Shown here in pieces: positions 39,137 through 47,999 of a stretch of DNA of 64,000 nt (position 1 is its first letter; every line of letters starts with the position of its first letter). The translations under genes were made by a program, and so were the position numbers. This DNA comes from an uncultured Clostridia bacterium. Its GTDB lineage: Bacteria; Bacillota; Clostridia; Christensenellales; UBA1242. The notes beneath the pieces are model-generated. The model was not told the origin of the DNA and ran no database searches. It worked only from the letters and a program-made list of their open reading frames with translations. The stretch lies in the NCBI GenBank assembly GCA_944382715.1, contig CALWNC010000003.1:83856-147855 (forward strand), given 5' to 3'.

Positions 39137-40159
39137 TTACATTGAAGAAAGGTAAGCAATAAAATCATCAATCTCTTCTTTTGTGGTACTCCAAGCAGTC
39201 ATAAGTCTGCAGAATGGTTGGTCAATATCGTACGAACCCATTTTGTATTTTTTCTTAATAAATTTAATTTGTTCTTCGCTAAAATTAGCAAAAACTGCAT
39301 TACTTTGAACTGGATATGCAAGTGTAATGCCATGTTCTTTGAGTTTTTCAGCAAAATAAACTGCCATTTCGTTGGAATGTTTTGCATTTTTTCTCCAAAC
39401 TTCATTTTCAAGCATTGCCAGAAATTGTCCACCAAGAAATCGCGTTTTTGAAAAGAGTTGCATACTTTGTTTTTGATGAAGAATAAAGTTGTCAAAAAAT
39501 TCTTCGTTTAAAACAATTATCATTTCGCCAAACATTGCTCCATTTTTATTTGCACCAAAACTTGCTATGTCAACTCCAGTATCTTCTAGCATTTCCTTAA
39601 AACCTACATTCAAGTATGCCATTGCATTGGCAAGTCTTGCACCATCAACATAAACATAAATATTGTTTTTATGACAAAAATCACAAATTTCTTTTATTTC
39701 ACTGCAAGTGTAAACTGTTCCAAGTTCCGTAACTTGACTCAAAACAACAATAGTTGGTAGGGAGTAATTGAAGCTTCCTTTTGTTTTAAGTTTGTGTTCA
39801 ATCATAGGAATGGTTAATTTCGCATCAGGACTGTCACAGGCAACAATTTTACAGCCCGTATTATATTCTGTCCCACCGACTTCGTAACGATTAATGTGCG
39901 TGTCATTTGTGCAGATAATTGATGAAAAGTTTTTCTTCATAACCTTTATTGCAAGCACATTAGCACCACTTCCACTTGCATTGAAATGACATTGAATTGG
40001 TTTTGTGAAGTGGCTTTGCATAATAGACCTAACTTGTTGGGTGTACTTATCTTGGCTATATCCGAGTTCATAGCCACCTTCACGGTATATTTCTTCTATT
40101 TTTTGAAATACCTCTGGGCAAACATTTGCAGTAGTATCGCTATTAAAATTACATAACAT
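39137..40159 (-). CDS. ltaE: Low-specificity L-threonine aldolase-like beta-eliminating lyase
   Basis: 340 residues, PLP fold type I. 'NFNSDTTANVCPEV' at the N-terminus, 'FNASGSGANVLAI', 'VYVDGARLANAMAYL' with the PLP-binding Asp, and 'SFGANKNGAMFGE', where the Lys after 'AN' is the Schiff-base residue (family: 'SFGGTKNG'). Cleaves threonine or allo-threonine to glycine and acetaldehyde. GGAG before ATG. Own terminator 220 nt downstream. Confidence 0.88.
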   Translation of the reverse strand: MLCNFNSDTTANVCPEVFQKIEEIYREGGYELGYSQDKYTQQVRSIMQSHFTKPIQCHFNASGSGANVLAIKVMKKNFSSIICTNDTHINRYEVGGTEYNTGCKIVACDSPDAKLTIPMIEHKLKTKGSFNYSLPTIVVLSQVTELGTVYTCSEIKEICDFCHKNNIYVYVDGARLANAMAYLNVGFKEMLEDTGVDIASFGANKNGAMFGEMIIVLNEEFFDNFILHQKQSMQLFSKTRFLGGQFLAMLENEVWRKNAKHSNEMAVYFAEKLKEHGITLAYPVQSNAVFANFSEEQIKFIKKKYKMGSYDIDQPFCRLMTAWSTTKEEIDDFIAYLSSM

Positions 40160-40210
40160 TAATAGTTTCTCCTTGAATAAAAATATATTTTGTTACTGTA
40201 TAAATATAAA

Positions 40211-40807
40211 TTAGTTGGACTGTTTAGTCATTTCATTAATCTTATAGTAAACTTCTGGCCAACAACTAGCAAAAGTATTTAGTGGATTTTGGTAGTCCTT
40301 ATTATAAATTTCTAAAATTAACAAACTTTTAACATTGGCATCGTTTGCTTGTTTTGCATACTTTGGGTTGTCTTCAATAAGTAGTTCTATTCCATTTTCT
40401 CTGCAGTAGTCGCCCTTATTTCCACTATTTGCAACGCATCTTGTGTAATTAATTCCATATTTAGCAAGCCACTTTTTTGTTTCTTCAAGGGCATTTCCCC
40501 AATACAAGTCACCTCTACTTGTCAAAATTGTTATATCATGTCCGTCTTCAAGCAATTTATTAATAATTTTAGGTGCAAATATTTTTGGATATATTAGCCC
40601 TTCTTTTATTACTTCAGGTCTTTGCTTTATATAAAATTCATCATCTTCTTCCTTACTAAAACCAAATATAGTAGGGGCGTTGTGCGAATCATTAAAATAA
40701 AGTTTATCATCATCTGGGTGTTTCTGTTTGTTAAACTCCCAACACATTGCAAAATCAACTTCACGGGTATTTGAAATGCAATCATCAACATCAATAGCAA
40801 TTTTCAT
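40211..40807 (-). CDS. HAD-superfamily 5'-nucleotidase-like protein
   Basis: 198 residues. Motif I 'AIDVDDCISNT' (DxDxxxxxT) , motif II 'ILTSRG', motif III/IV 'LIEDNPKYA'. This resembles the 5'(3')-deoxyribonucleotidase / YqfW group. Dephosphorylation of nucleotides or other small phosphates is likely; substrate unproved. AGGAGG 6-7 nt before ATG. It precedes the threonine aldolase-like gene by 50 nt in the same direction. Confidence 0.8.
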   Translation of the reverse strand: MKIAIDVDDCISNTREVDFAMCWEFNKQKHPDDDKLYFNDSHNAPTIFGFSKEEDDEFYIKQRPEVIKEGLIYPKIFAPKIINKLLEDGHDITILTSRGDLYWGNALEETKKWLAKYGINYTRCVANSGNKGDYCRENGIELLIEDNPKYAKQANDANVKSLLILEIYNKDYQNPLNTFASCWPEVYYKINEMTKQSN

Positions 40808-41144
40808 AAATTTTCCTCCTAAAACTAGAATTATTATACATAGTTAAAGCTATAATTGTAAAGACAGGAATAAAAACAATTTATACAAAGAAAATTTAGT
40901 AACTTCAAAGTTAAATCAAATAAAAAATTAAAAAGCTAAATAATTATTCAATAAAACACAATTAAATTTAATTGAAATATAGTAAATCTTTTTACTTGTA
41001 TTTCTTATTTTTTAATATAAAAACTTTTTTATATCCATAAATAATTATAGAGTAAAGAAACAAATTATTATTTTTGTAATTTTATTTTATAAAGTAGTTA
41101 AATGATTTTTTAAATGGTTAAATACAAAAAATTTAGTTTAGCAT

Positions 41145-41173
41145 TTGACAAATCACAAAAATAAATGTAATCT
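41145..41173 (+). promoter_or_regulatory. Promoter of the two small genes
   Basis: TTGACA (41145-41150), 17-nt spacer, TAATCT (41168-41173), 20 nt before ATG 41193. The rest of 40808-41144 shows no recognisable element. Confidence 0.6.
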
Positions 41174-41192
41174 TAAATTAAGGAGTAATGCA

Positions 41193-41426
41193 ATGGCAAG
41201 TTTAAAAAAATTCAATGATGGCTTTTTAAAGCAAAATGGAGTTGATGCACATAGAGTAAAGAAAATCTATGGATGCAAGCCAGTATCCCACTATGACATT
41301 TATAATGGTGAAACGGTAACTATAAGGGATAAAAAGGGCGAGTTATTTGCAGATACAAAAATGTCAAAGACTGAATTTTTTGCAGAATATGGTTTGTGTA
41401 AGGAGGAAAATCAATGGAGCAAGTAA
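41193..41426 (+). CDS. Small unknown protein
   Basis: 77 residues from ATG 41193, chosen because AAGGAG ends 7 nt upstream; the frame extends to 41145 but that would include the promoter. Lys-rich with 'GFLKQNGVDAHRVKKIYG' and 'VTIRDKKGELFADTKMSKTE'. No family recognised. Overlaps the next gene by 13 nt. Confidence 0.65.
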   Translation: MASLKKFNDGFLKQNGVDAHRVKKIYGCKPVSHYDIYNGETVTIRDKKGELFADTKMSKTEFFAEYGLCKEENQWSK

Positions 41427-41800
41427 ATAAATATTATTTTGAGCTTACGATAGAATTTCAAAATGACTATAAGGTTTCAAACCTTGAAAAATTACTAAAT
41501 TTAAAAGCTTATGAATTAGTAGAGTTAAAAGACTCTGTTGGCCCAGTAAAAACGGCAAAGTTTTTTTATAGAACTGGTGAACTTAAGGACATCTATAGTG
41601 ATGAGGCTTTTGAAGAGTTTATAAATGAACTTAAACCACACTTAATTAGCTTGCAACCTATTTTAAAAAGTGAAAGAGGGCATATTAATTTTTGTATAGT
41701 TTTTACTGCTTTAAATGACAAGCCAATAATTGGGCTAAGCAGTGAAACTATAAAAACACTTGCTGAGTTAAATGCGTCTTATGAAGTGGATTTTACATAA
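41414..41800 (+). CDS. DUF4279-like small protein
   Basis: 128 residues: 'YYFELTIEFQNDYKVSNLEKLL' then 'AKFFYRTGELKDIYSDEAFEEF' and 'NFCIVFTALNDKPIIGLSSE'. The order (paired beta-strands, a helix with 'L.p....l..l', final strand and helix) resembles DUF4279 immunity-like proteins; this is a weak assignment. Start overlaps the previous gene, with AAGGAGG about 8 nt upstream. Terminator 25 nt downstream. Confidence 0.55.
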   Translation: MEQVNKYYFELTIEFQNDYKVSNLEKLLNLKAYELVELKDSVGPVKTAKFFYRTGELKDIYSDEAFEEFINELKPHLISLQPILKSERGHINFCIVFTALNDKPIIGLSSETIKTLAELNASYEVDFT

Positions 41801-41824
41801 AAAGTGCAGGCAATAAAAATGTTT

Positions 41825-41852
41825 AATCGAGAAAATAATTCTCGATTTTTTT
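41825..41852 (+). terminator. Terminator of the two small genes
   Basis: AATCGAGAA / TTCTCGATT stem (41825-41833 with 41839-41847), 5-nt loop, T run. Confidence 0.88.
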
Positions 41853-42130
41853 TATTGATTTTTTTAAAAAAGAAAAAAACTGCAAAGTAAAATTGAACTA
41901 TAAAGTCGTTTTTTATGAAATTAATTTTTATTTTTTTTGATCAAATTTTTTTGGTTAAATTATAAGACAAAATTCATATATAATAGTTTTTATTAAAAAT
42001 ATTTATTAAATAATTTTAATTTTAACTAAGAATTTTTAAAAGCTAACATTCTTTTTCTTTACAGAAAATAAAAAAAATTCCTTTTTTTGTAAATATTTTA
42101 AAAATAGTAATTTTATTGATTTTTGTGCTA

Positions 42131-42171
42131 TATTTACCCACAATATTTTAAATTTAGGTAATATTTACCCA
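42131..42171. promoter_or_regulatory. Orphan operator-like repeats
   Basis: TATTTACCCA occurs at 42131-42140 and 42162-42171 (31 bp, about three helical turns, apart). The second lies in the palindrome GGTAATATTTACC (42157-42169). No gene starts nearby; the half-site ATTTACC also occurs in the inverted repeat before the flavodoxin gene (12301-12319). Confidence 0.3.
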
Positions 42172-42274
42172 TAAAAAATAATAATTTTTTAATTTATTTT
42201 CTTTAAATTTGTAAAATAATTAGTTTTTTTTAATTTAATTGTAAAAAAAATTAGATTTAAAAATTAATTTAAAG

Positions 42275-42304
42275 AAAAAAATCAGTTATTTAAAAATAAC
42301 TGAT
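42275..42304 (-). terminator. Terminator downstream of the zeta-toxin-like gene
   Basis: On the minus strand ATCAGTTATT pairs with AATAACTGAT (42281-42290 with 42295-42304), 4-nt loop, then a T run (A run on plus at 42275-42280). Confidence 0.8.
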
Positions 42305-42508
42305 AAATTTAAAGATAAAAATTATAAAAATATAACGAAAATTCATTCCTATAAATTAAAGTTCAAACGAAAATTCTGTATTATTAATAAATGTTTTTTT
42401 GATTATTAAAAATTATTTTTTCTTTAGCATTAAAAAAATTCAAGTAAAAATATATTCAAATATATTTCAGCAAAAATTTATAAATTTGCGTTTTTTTGAA
42501 AAATAAAG

Positions 42509-43120
42509 TTAAGTCAACTCACGCTCAGAACTGGCTGATTTGCTATCAAGTTCGTCAAATACCTTGCCAATCCACTTGCAACTATTGTCTATTTGCAAAA
42601 GAAATCCATTATCGCTGTATGCCACAAGTTTAATTTTGTCTAAGCTATTGTCAAACATTTGCACATAATCACAGTAAGGTAGAATTTTTGAAATTTGTTT
42701 TTCTATTATTTCATATCTTGCCTTTAGCGTTTTATCATTCACGCCGTGTCCACCATGAGCAACTCTTTTTAAAACTCTTTCTCTGGCAATCTCTAGTGAT
42801 TCCACCCCAACATATAAAAGTTGAATTTTAAAGCCTCTAGCTTTTGCCATTTTTATAGATTGAATAATGCTAGAACCTGGAACGGTCGTTTCCCTGTTAA
42901 ATGATATACCTTTATCTAAACAATAGTCTTGTTTTGCAAGAAGAACCCTTCCTGCATCTACATATGCTTTGACACTTTTCCAATCGGCACCCATTTCTTT
43001 TACAATATCATCAAGATTTAGTCTAACACCAAATCTATTTTCGCCAAGTGTATAATAGAGAGTGCTTTTTCCAGCTCCATTAACACCTGCAAAAATTGTA
43101 TATACTCTAGAATCTACCAT
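42509..43120 (-). CDS. Zeta-toxin family kinase
   Basis: 203 residues. P-loop 'FAGVNGAGKSTL', 'LNLDDIVKEMG' (zeta: 'D.D.iR'), 'FNRETTVPGSS' (ETTxxG) and 'RVAHGGHGVND' (zeta: 'R...GGH.V'). These match chromosomal zeta/PezT-like UDP-N-acetylglucosamine kinases, which poison cell-wall synthesis, or their non-toxic homologues. The start overlaps the end of the upstream small gene by 14 nt, as in toxin-antitoxin pairs with the antitoxin first. The enzyme looks complete. Confidence 0.8.
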   Translation of the reverse strand: MVDSRVYTIFAGVNGAGKSTLYYTLGENRFGVRLNLDDIVKEMGADWKSVKAYVDAGRVLLAKQDYCLDKGISFNRETTVPGSSIIQSIKMAKARGFKIQLLYVGVESLEIARERVLKRVAHGGHGVNDKTLKARYEIIEKQISKILPYCDYVQMFDNSLDKIKLVAYSDNGFLLQIDNSCKWIGKVFDELDSKSASSERELT

Positions 43121-43301
43121 TTTTTATTACTTCCTCACTCTTTTTACTTAAAAAAAAGTTGTACAAATTAATGTAGAGTTCCTTTTCAATTTGACTTTCT
43201 GATAATGCCATTAGCATTTCAAATTCTTCAGGTGAAATACATTTATTTTCATCTGTTAAAATACAATCTGCCATATTTTTTATGTACTGAACTTTTTGCA
43301 T
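43107..43301 (-). CDS. Small protein, probable partner (antitoxin) of the zeta-like kinase
   Basis: 64 residues from ATG 43301, where GAGGAAAAATT precedes the start; a longer in-frame reading to 43364 would include the promoter. All-alpha and acidic ('ISPEEFEMLMALSESQIEKE'), a size and composition compatible with epsilon-type antitoxins, but no direct similarity is recognised. Strong consensus promoter 20 nt upstream and overlap with the kinase gene. Confidence 0.6.
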   Translation of the reverse strand: MQKVQYIKNMADCILTDENKCISPEEFEMLMALSESQIEKELYINLYNFFLSKKSEEVIKNGRF

Positions 43302-43320
43302 AATTTTTCCTCTATCTATT

Positions 43321-43349
43321 ATTATAATTATTTTACCAAGTAGTGTCAA
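43321..43349 (-). promoter_or_regulatory. Perfect consensus promoter of the zeta-like module
   Basis: Minus strand TTGACA (43349-43344), 17-nt spacer, TATAAT (43326-43321): full match to the sigma-A consensus, one of the strongest in the window. Confidence 0.85.
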
Positions 43350-43543
43350 TAAGTCGAAATTCAATTCAAGAGTTTTTGCTAAATTTTAAAAAGCTAGTGA
43401 TTAAAGTTTCATCTTATGAAAAATTTTCAATGTATAATTATTCAAAATTTATAAAAATATAATTTTTATTTTTTTTGTGTAAATAATTTGTAATGATTTT
43501 TTATTTTTGCTATTATATATGTATAGTGACTAAGTAAGGTTAT

Positions 43544-44431
43544 ATGAATAAAAATAGAATAGTAATAGTTGTTATAAATGTAATTATTTTTATTGCTATG
43601 ATGCTTGCAATGATACTTTGTTTAAATAAGCTTGAATGGTACATTCAGGTATTTGCTTATCTTTGCATCATAGGATTTTTTGTTGGCACAATTGTTTTTG
43701 CTCTTTTGAAAAAAGATTCTCTAATGAAAAGTTGTTTTTCACTAAGCATAGTTGCCTTAATTATTATTGCGATCTTTACAGCATTTAATTTGCTTGGGGT
43801 ATTTGAAAATTTTTCAGACAGTGACAAGGTTAAGGATTTAATTTTAAGTTATGGTGGTGCTGGTTACATAATTTTTGCCTTGCTTGAAATCTTAAACATT
43901 GTTGTTTTGCCAATACCTGCCTTAATTTTACATCTTGCAGGAGTTGCAATTTTTGGAGCATGGCAAGCCTTTTTAATTTCTTACATTAGCGTTTTAATTG
44001 GTTCTTTTATCTCATTTTTCATTGGTCGAATATTTGGGAAAAGAGTTGTTGAGTGGTGCATAGGGAAAGAACTTACCGAAAAGTACAGTAAGGTACTTGG
44101 AGATAGGGGATATTTTGCCTTTATTTTAATGCAAATATTACCATTTTTCCCCGATGATATACTCTGTATGGTTGCAGGTTTGTCGTCAATGAAACTCTTA
44201 CACTTTACCATAGCAATGGTGTTAATTAGACCAATTTATATTGCAACGGTTTGTTTCTTTGGGACTGGTTCAGTTATTCCATTTTCAGGTTGGGGAATTC
44301 CAGTTTGGATAGCTATTTTCGTGGTTTTAACAATTGTATTTGTGCTTTACTGTGTAAATCATAAAAAAATTGAAGCGTGGTTTGAAACCAAGTTTAAATT
44401 AAAATCAAAAAATAAAGAGTCTAGCAATTAA
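43544..44431 (+). CDS. TVP38/TMEM64 family (VTT-domain) membrane protein
   Basis: 295 residues. About three N-terminal helices, then the VTT core: 'FALLEILNIVVLPIPALILH', 'GAWQAFLISYISVLIGSFISF', 'GRIFGKRVVEW' and 'ILMQILPFFPDDILCMVAGLS' ('R..P..P.d......G' block). Relatives are DedA-like lipid scramblases or transporters. AAGG 5 nt before ATG. Converges on the MFS gene with an 11-nt overlap and no terminator between. Confidence 0.85.
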   Translation: MNKNRIVIVVINVIIFIAMMLAMILCLNKLEWYIQVFAYLCIIGFFVGTIVFALLKKDSLMKSCFSLSIVALIIIAIFTAFNLLGVFENFSDSDKVKDLILSYGGAGYIIFALLEILNIVVLPIPALILHLAGVAIFGAWQAFLISYISVLIGSFISFFIGRIFGKRVVEWCIGKELTEKYSKVLGDRGYFAFILMQILPFFPDDILCMVAGLSSMKLLHFTIAMVLIRPIYIATVCFFGTGSVIPFSGWGIPVWIAIFVVLTIVFVLYCVNHKKIEAWFETKFKLKSKNKESSN

Positions 44432-45668
44432 TAGCTGGGCTCTTTTCTTCAATTTTCTTTTTTGAATTTATCATTTTATAAAGCACAATGCAAATTACAA
44501 ATTCAATAATGGCTAAAGCAAGCAAAATTATGTACATCAGTGCAAAGTCAAAATCAACTAGAATCACACTGAAAATTAGCGAGAATATTGCACTAAGTAG
44601 GTTATATCCAAAGTGCATTGTTGATATTACAGACTGTCTTTGTACTTTTTCAATTTTATTCATAATATAATCTTGAACGACAACTCTAAAGTGGTCGCGA
44701 ACAAAAAGATATATAAAAAATCCAAGTGACATTATGGCAATTTTTAAATTTAGATTTACAAAGAATGACCCAAATGTGGTAAATGCAACTGCAATGGCAA
44801 GAAGTGATGAATAGTAGATAATAAGCCTGGAGCCAAAGCGAGCAAATAGTTTGTTGAAAACCAAATCAGACAAAACTCTAACAATTCTTGAAATTAATTG
44901 AATAATTCCAATGATTATAACGGTTGTTTCTATAGTTTTCTCTGTTAAAAGCTCTTCTTGAATAAATAGTTTTTCATTAACTTGTGCAACTGTAAGAACG
45001 GAATAAAAGAGCATATAAGAAATAATTGCAATAACAATTATGCGATTAAGTTTTATTTTAGGTTTAGGTAAGAGTACTTTTTCATTACTTTTGGGCGAAT
45101 CATTGTCATATTCTTTAATAAAAAATGATAAAATTAAACATAGTATGGTGAAAAAAACACAACAACACATTGGAAAATATGGACTTATATTAAACATAAG
45201 TGAAGCAACTATTGAAATAAGCATTGTTGCAATGGAATAAATTAAATGAGAATTATTTGTATATTTTGCATATTCGGTAGATTTTCCCTGAAATTCCAAA
45301 TTGTTTTTTAATATAACATTTACCATTTCACGAAAAAATAGCCCTAGTTCATAAAATATATTTGCAAGTAATACTATTATAAAACTTTGTGCTATGGTGT
45401 ACAGCATTGCAGAAACAAGTAGTAAAAATGACCCCAATCGAATTGATATAGTGTTACCAAGTTTTTTTATTATAAAATGGAGTAATGGTTGGAGAAATAG
45501 TCTTGCAAAGAGTGCAATAGATGTGGATAGTAAAATTTGAGAACTACTAAGACCAACGGCACTTGTTAAAAAAAGTGTGTCTATTGCTATAAAAAATAAT
45601 AAATCCATTGATAGTCCAGAATACCATGGATAAATTTTATTAAATAGATTTTTGTCTTCTGTTTTCAT
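44421..45668 (-). CDS. MFS transporter
   Basis: 415 residues, twelve hydrophobic segments in two halves with a charged central loop ('IKEYDNDSPKSNEKVLLPKP'). 'YPWYSGLSMDLLFFIAIDTLFL' starts TM1 in the manner of Firmicute MFS proteins; the intracellular 'RLGSFLLL' and 'RFGSRLIIYYSS' loops stand at the A-motif positions of the two halves. Substrate unknown. AAGGAA 8 nt before ATG. Confidence 0.8.
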   Translation of the reverse strand: MKTEDKNLFNKIYPWYSGLSMDLLFFIAIDTLFLTSAVGLSSSQILLSTSIALFARLFLQPLLHFIIKKLGNTISIRLGSFLLLVSAMLYTIAQSFIIVLLANIFYELGLFFREMVNVILKNNLEFQGKSTEYAKYTNNSHLIYSIATMLISIVASLMFNISPYFPMCCCVFFTILCLILSFFIKEYDNDSPKSNEKVLLPKPKIKLNRIIVIAIISYMLFYSVLTVAQVNEKLFIQEELLTEKTIETTVIIIGIIQLISRIVRVLSDLVFNKLFARFGSRLIIYYSSLLAIAVAFTTFGSFFVNLNLKIAIMSLGFFIYLFVRDHFRVVVQDYIMNKIEKVQRQSVISTMHFGYNLLSAIFSLIFSVILVDFDFALMYIILLALAIIEFVICIVLYKMINSKKKIEEKSPAINC

Positions 45669-45945
45669 CGTTTTATTCCTTGAATTATTAAGCTTTTTGA
45701 GTTTTTATTTTTGTCAAATTTTTCATCAAACAAAAATAATAAAAAATATTGCAAATATTTGTTTTAAAAGCATTTTAGATAAGACTAATAAATCTTTTTA
45801 GAAAAAAAATAAATTCAGATTAGTATATCACCAGAAATTGTGATTTTCAATAGAGTAATTAAATTTTTTAAAATTATAAAAAAATTTTTGCAAAATCTTT
45901 ATGTATTGCTTGCAAGATATGCTATAATATTATTTGAGGTGAATT

Positions 45946-46974
45946 ATGAAATACGCAATTTATGGAGCTGGATCACTAGGAATTGTTTTTTCAGCATATT
46001 TAGCAAAAAGTGGTGAAAAGTTTGACATTATAGATAGAAATCCAAAAAGTGTTGAAGCCCTTAATACAAATGGAGCAATAGTTAAGGGAAAGATTGAAAT
46101 GCAGGGAAAAGTACATGCAATTCTAGATACAGAAGTCACAGAAAAATATGATATTATATTTTTATTTACCAAACAAATAGGGAATGAAAAAATAGTAGAT
46201 AAAATAGCAAAGTTTTTGACGCCAGATGGAGTTATTTGCACAATGCAAAATGGTTTGCCAGAAGTTAGCGTAGCTGATAGAATTGGCGAAAAGCGTACCT
46301 ATGGCTGTGCAGTCGGTTGGGGAGCAACAAGACTTGACTATGGAATTAGTGAACTTACGAGCGAACCTGAAAAACAATACTTAACATTTAGTGTGGGTAG
46401 TTTAGATGGTCATAGAGATGAAAAGTTTGACGAGATTGTTCGTATTGTTAGCATTATGGGGACTGCTGAAATTGAAGAGAATTTCTTGGGAGCAAGATGG
46501 GTAAAACTTTTAATCAATAGTGCATTTAGTGGAATGAGTGCAGTTTGTGGTGCAACATTTGGAGAAGTCGCAAAAAATAAATATAGTCGAAAGGTTATTC
46601 AAAGAATAATCAAAGAATGTATTGATGTGGCAGATCGTGCAAAAATAAAAATTGAGAAAATTCAAGGTAAAGATGTAGTTAAGCTTTTAGATTATCATAA
46701 TCCTATTAAGAAATTGATTAGCTTAAAGATAATTCCACTTGCAATTAAAAAACATGCTAAATTAAAAGCTAGTATGCTTCAAGACATTGAAAAGGGAATA
46801 CCAACTGAGATTGATTCTATTAATGGTATGGTCTGTGATTTTGGTCAAAGATATGGTGTAAAGACACCTTTTAATGATAAAGTTGTTGAGATTGTAAAGA
46901 AGATTGAAAAAGGAGAGCTTACTCCAAACTTTGACAATGTACATATGTTTTATGCTCTGTTTAAGAAAAATTAA
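45946..46974 (+). CDS. panE: Ketopantoate reductase family protein (PanE/ApbA)
   Basis: 342 residues. N-terminal NADPH Rossmann 'YGAGSLGIVFSAYLAKSGE', 'FTKQ' before the hinge, 'MQNGLPEV' (conserved Asn-Gly), 'LLINSAFSGMSAVCG' with the catalytic Lys in 'RWVKLLINS', and the C-terminal 'ASMLQDIEKGIPTEIDSING' (S-x-x-x-D-x-x-x-G-x-x-T-E-I) pantoate-binding block. Reduces 2-dehydropantoate to pantoate for CoA synthesis, though paralogues with other substrates exist. GAGGTG before ATG; extended -10 TGCTATAAT just upstream. Confidence 0.8.
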   Translation: MKYAIYGAGSLGIVFSAYLAKSGEKFDIIDRNPKSVEALNTNGAIVKGKIEMQGKVHAILDTEVTEKYDIIFLFTKQIGNEKIVDKIAKFLTPDGVICTMQNGLPEVSVADRIGEKRTYGCAVGWGATRLDYGISELTSEPEKQYLTFSVGSLDGHRDEKFDEIVRIVSIMGTAEIEENFLGARWVKLLINSAFSGMSAVCGATFGEVAKNKYSRKVIQRIIKECIDVADRAKIKIEKIQGKDVVKLLDYHNPIKKLISLKIIPLAIKKHAKLKASMLQDIEKGIPTEIDSINGMVCDFGQRYGVKTPFNDKVVEIVKKIEKGELTPNFDNVHMFYALFKKN

Positions 46975-47082
46975 AAGTAATAAAGTGAAATAATCATTTT
47001 TGTTTTGGATTTTAGAAAATAAATTTTTATTTTCAACCTGCCTAATATAACTTAACTTAATAGCAAAATTAATTTAAATAGT

Positions 47083-47130
47083 AAAAAAAGCAATAAAAGT
47101 ATTAAAAAAATACATTTATTGCTTTTTATT
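47083..47130. terminator. Long bidirectional terminator after panE
   Basis: AAAAAGCAATAAA (47085-47097) pairs with TTTATTGCTTTTT (47115-47127), extended inside by GTATT / AATAC; T-rich tail. Confidence 0.85.
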
Positions 47131-47253
47131 TTGTTTATAAGTAAATAATTTGCAGTAATTTTTATTTTGTTAATAGATTATGTTTGTAAAATTTATGCAC
47201 AAGCACATTTAAAGATTAATAATAAATATAAATGTTTTCAATTAAATATTTAA

Positions 47254-47931
47254 TTATTTATTTGCAGATTTTTCTAATTTTTTATTTTTGCTATTACCTA
47301 TGTTATCAAGTAAAACTAACAAATATCCAATTGCTATAAAAAAAATTAAAAGTCCTAGTATCCATAAAATAAAGTTTACTACTCCAAGCTCAGGCAAATT
47401 TAAAAAGAAATATGGATATAGTACGCCTGTGGTTTTTCCAGTTAATATTAATGCTCTAATCATTATAATTGCAACATATATTAGAGGCATTATTGTGCAG
47501 AGAAGTGGATAGTACCACCTAGTTTTGCCGTGAGTGTAAAATAAAACCCAATCAAGTATAAAGAGAATTGGAAGAGTTAAATGCATAAGCATATTTGAGA
47601 GCGATAATATATAGTCACCAAATGTCATTCCACCTGTGAGTAAAAAGTTATAAACTAAAAAGGTTACCATGATTAAAATAACACAGGTAAATTTAAATTT
47701 TGGTGCCACTGATAACGGTCTTTCTGAAGAATTAAAATTTTTAATACTAACAATAAGTTCAGCAAGCATAACACCAAAGCAAATGTAATTACTTAAATTT
47801 GTATAATAAACATAAAAATCCAAGTTAAATGATTTGTCCAAATAACCAAGACTGCAAATGATACCAATAAACCCAAGACAAACATATATTGTTAAATAGA
47901 TTATATGAGCCAGTTTATTTTTTATTATCAT
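47254..47931 (-). CDS. Pr6Pr-family membrane protein
   Basis: 225 residues, six helices. 'FYVYYTNLSNYICFGVMLAEL', 'MLMHLTLPILFILDWVLFYTHG' and 'LLCTIMPLIYVAIIMIRAL' match the bacterial Pr6Pr family (FAR-17a/AIG1-like: 'YfTnlSN', 'h.i.P.l..ldwlLf'). Function unknown. The charged Lys-rich tail is cytosolic. GGAG before ATG. Confidence 0.7.
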   Translation of the reverse strand: MIIKNKLAHIIYLTIYVCLGFIGIICSLGYLDKSFNLDFYVYYTNLSNYICFGVMLAELIVSIKNFNSSERPLSVAPKFKFTCVILIMVTFLVYNFLLTGGMTFGDYILSLSNMLMHLTLPILFILDWVLFYTHGKTRWYYPLLCTIMPLIYVAIIMIRALILTGKTTGVLYPYFFLNLPELGVVNFILWILGLLIFFIAIGYLLVLLDNIGNSKNKKLEKSANK

Positions 47932-47999
47932 AATTACTCTCCAAATGTAAAAAAATATTTATATTTGATTAAAATTAACATTTTTAGCATTTAATAAGT

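Larger units (their letters stand above)
41801..42508. other. 700-bp A/T-rich intergenic region
   Basis: No coding frame. Two terminators (41825-41852 plus; 42275-42304 minus) and an orphan pair of operator-like repeats at 42131-42171 are the only structures. Confidence 0.5.
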
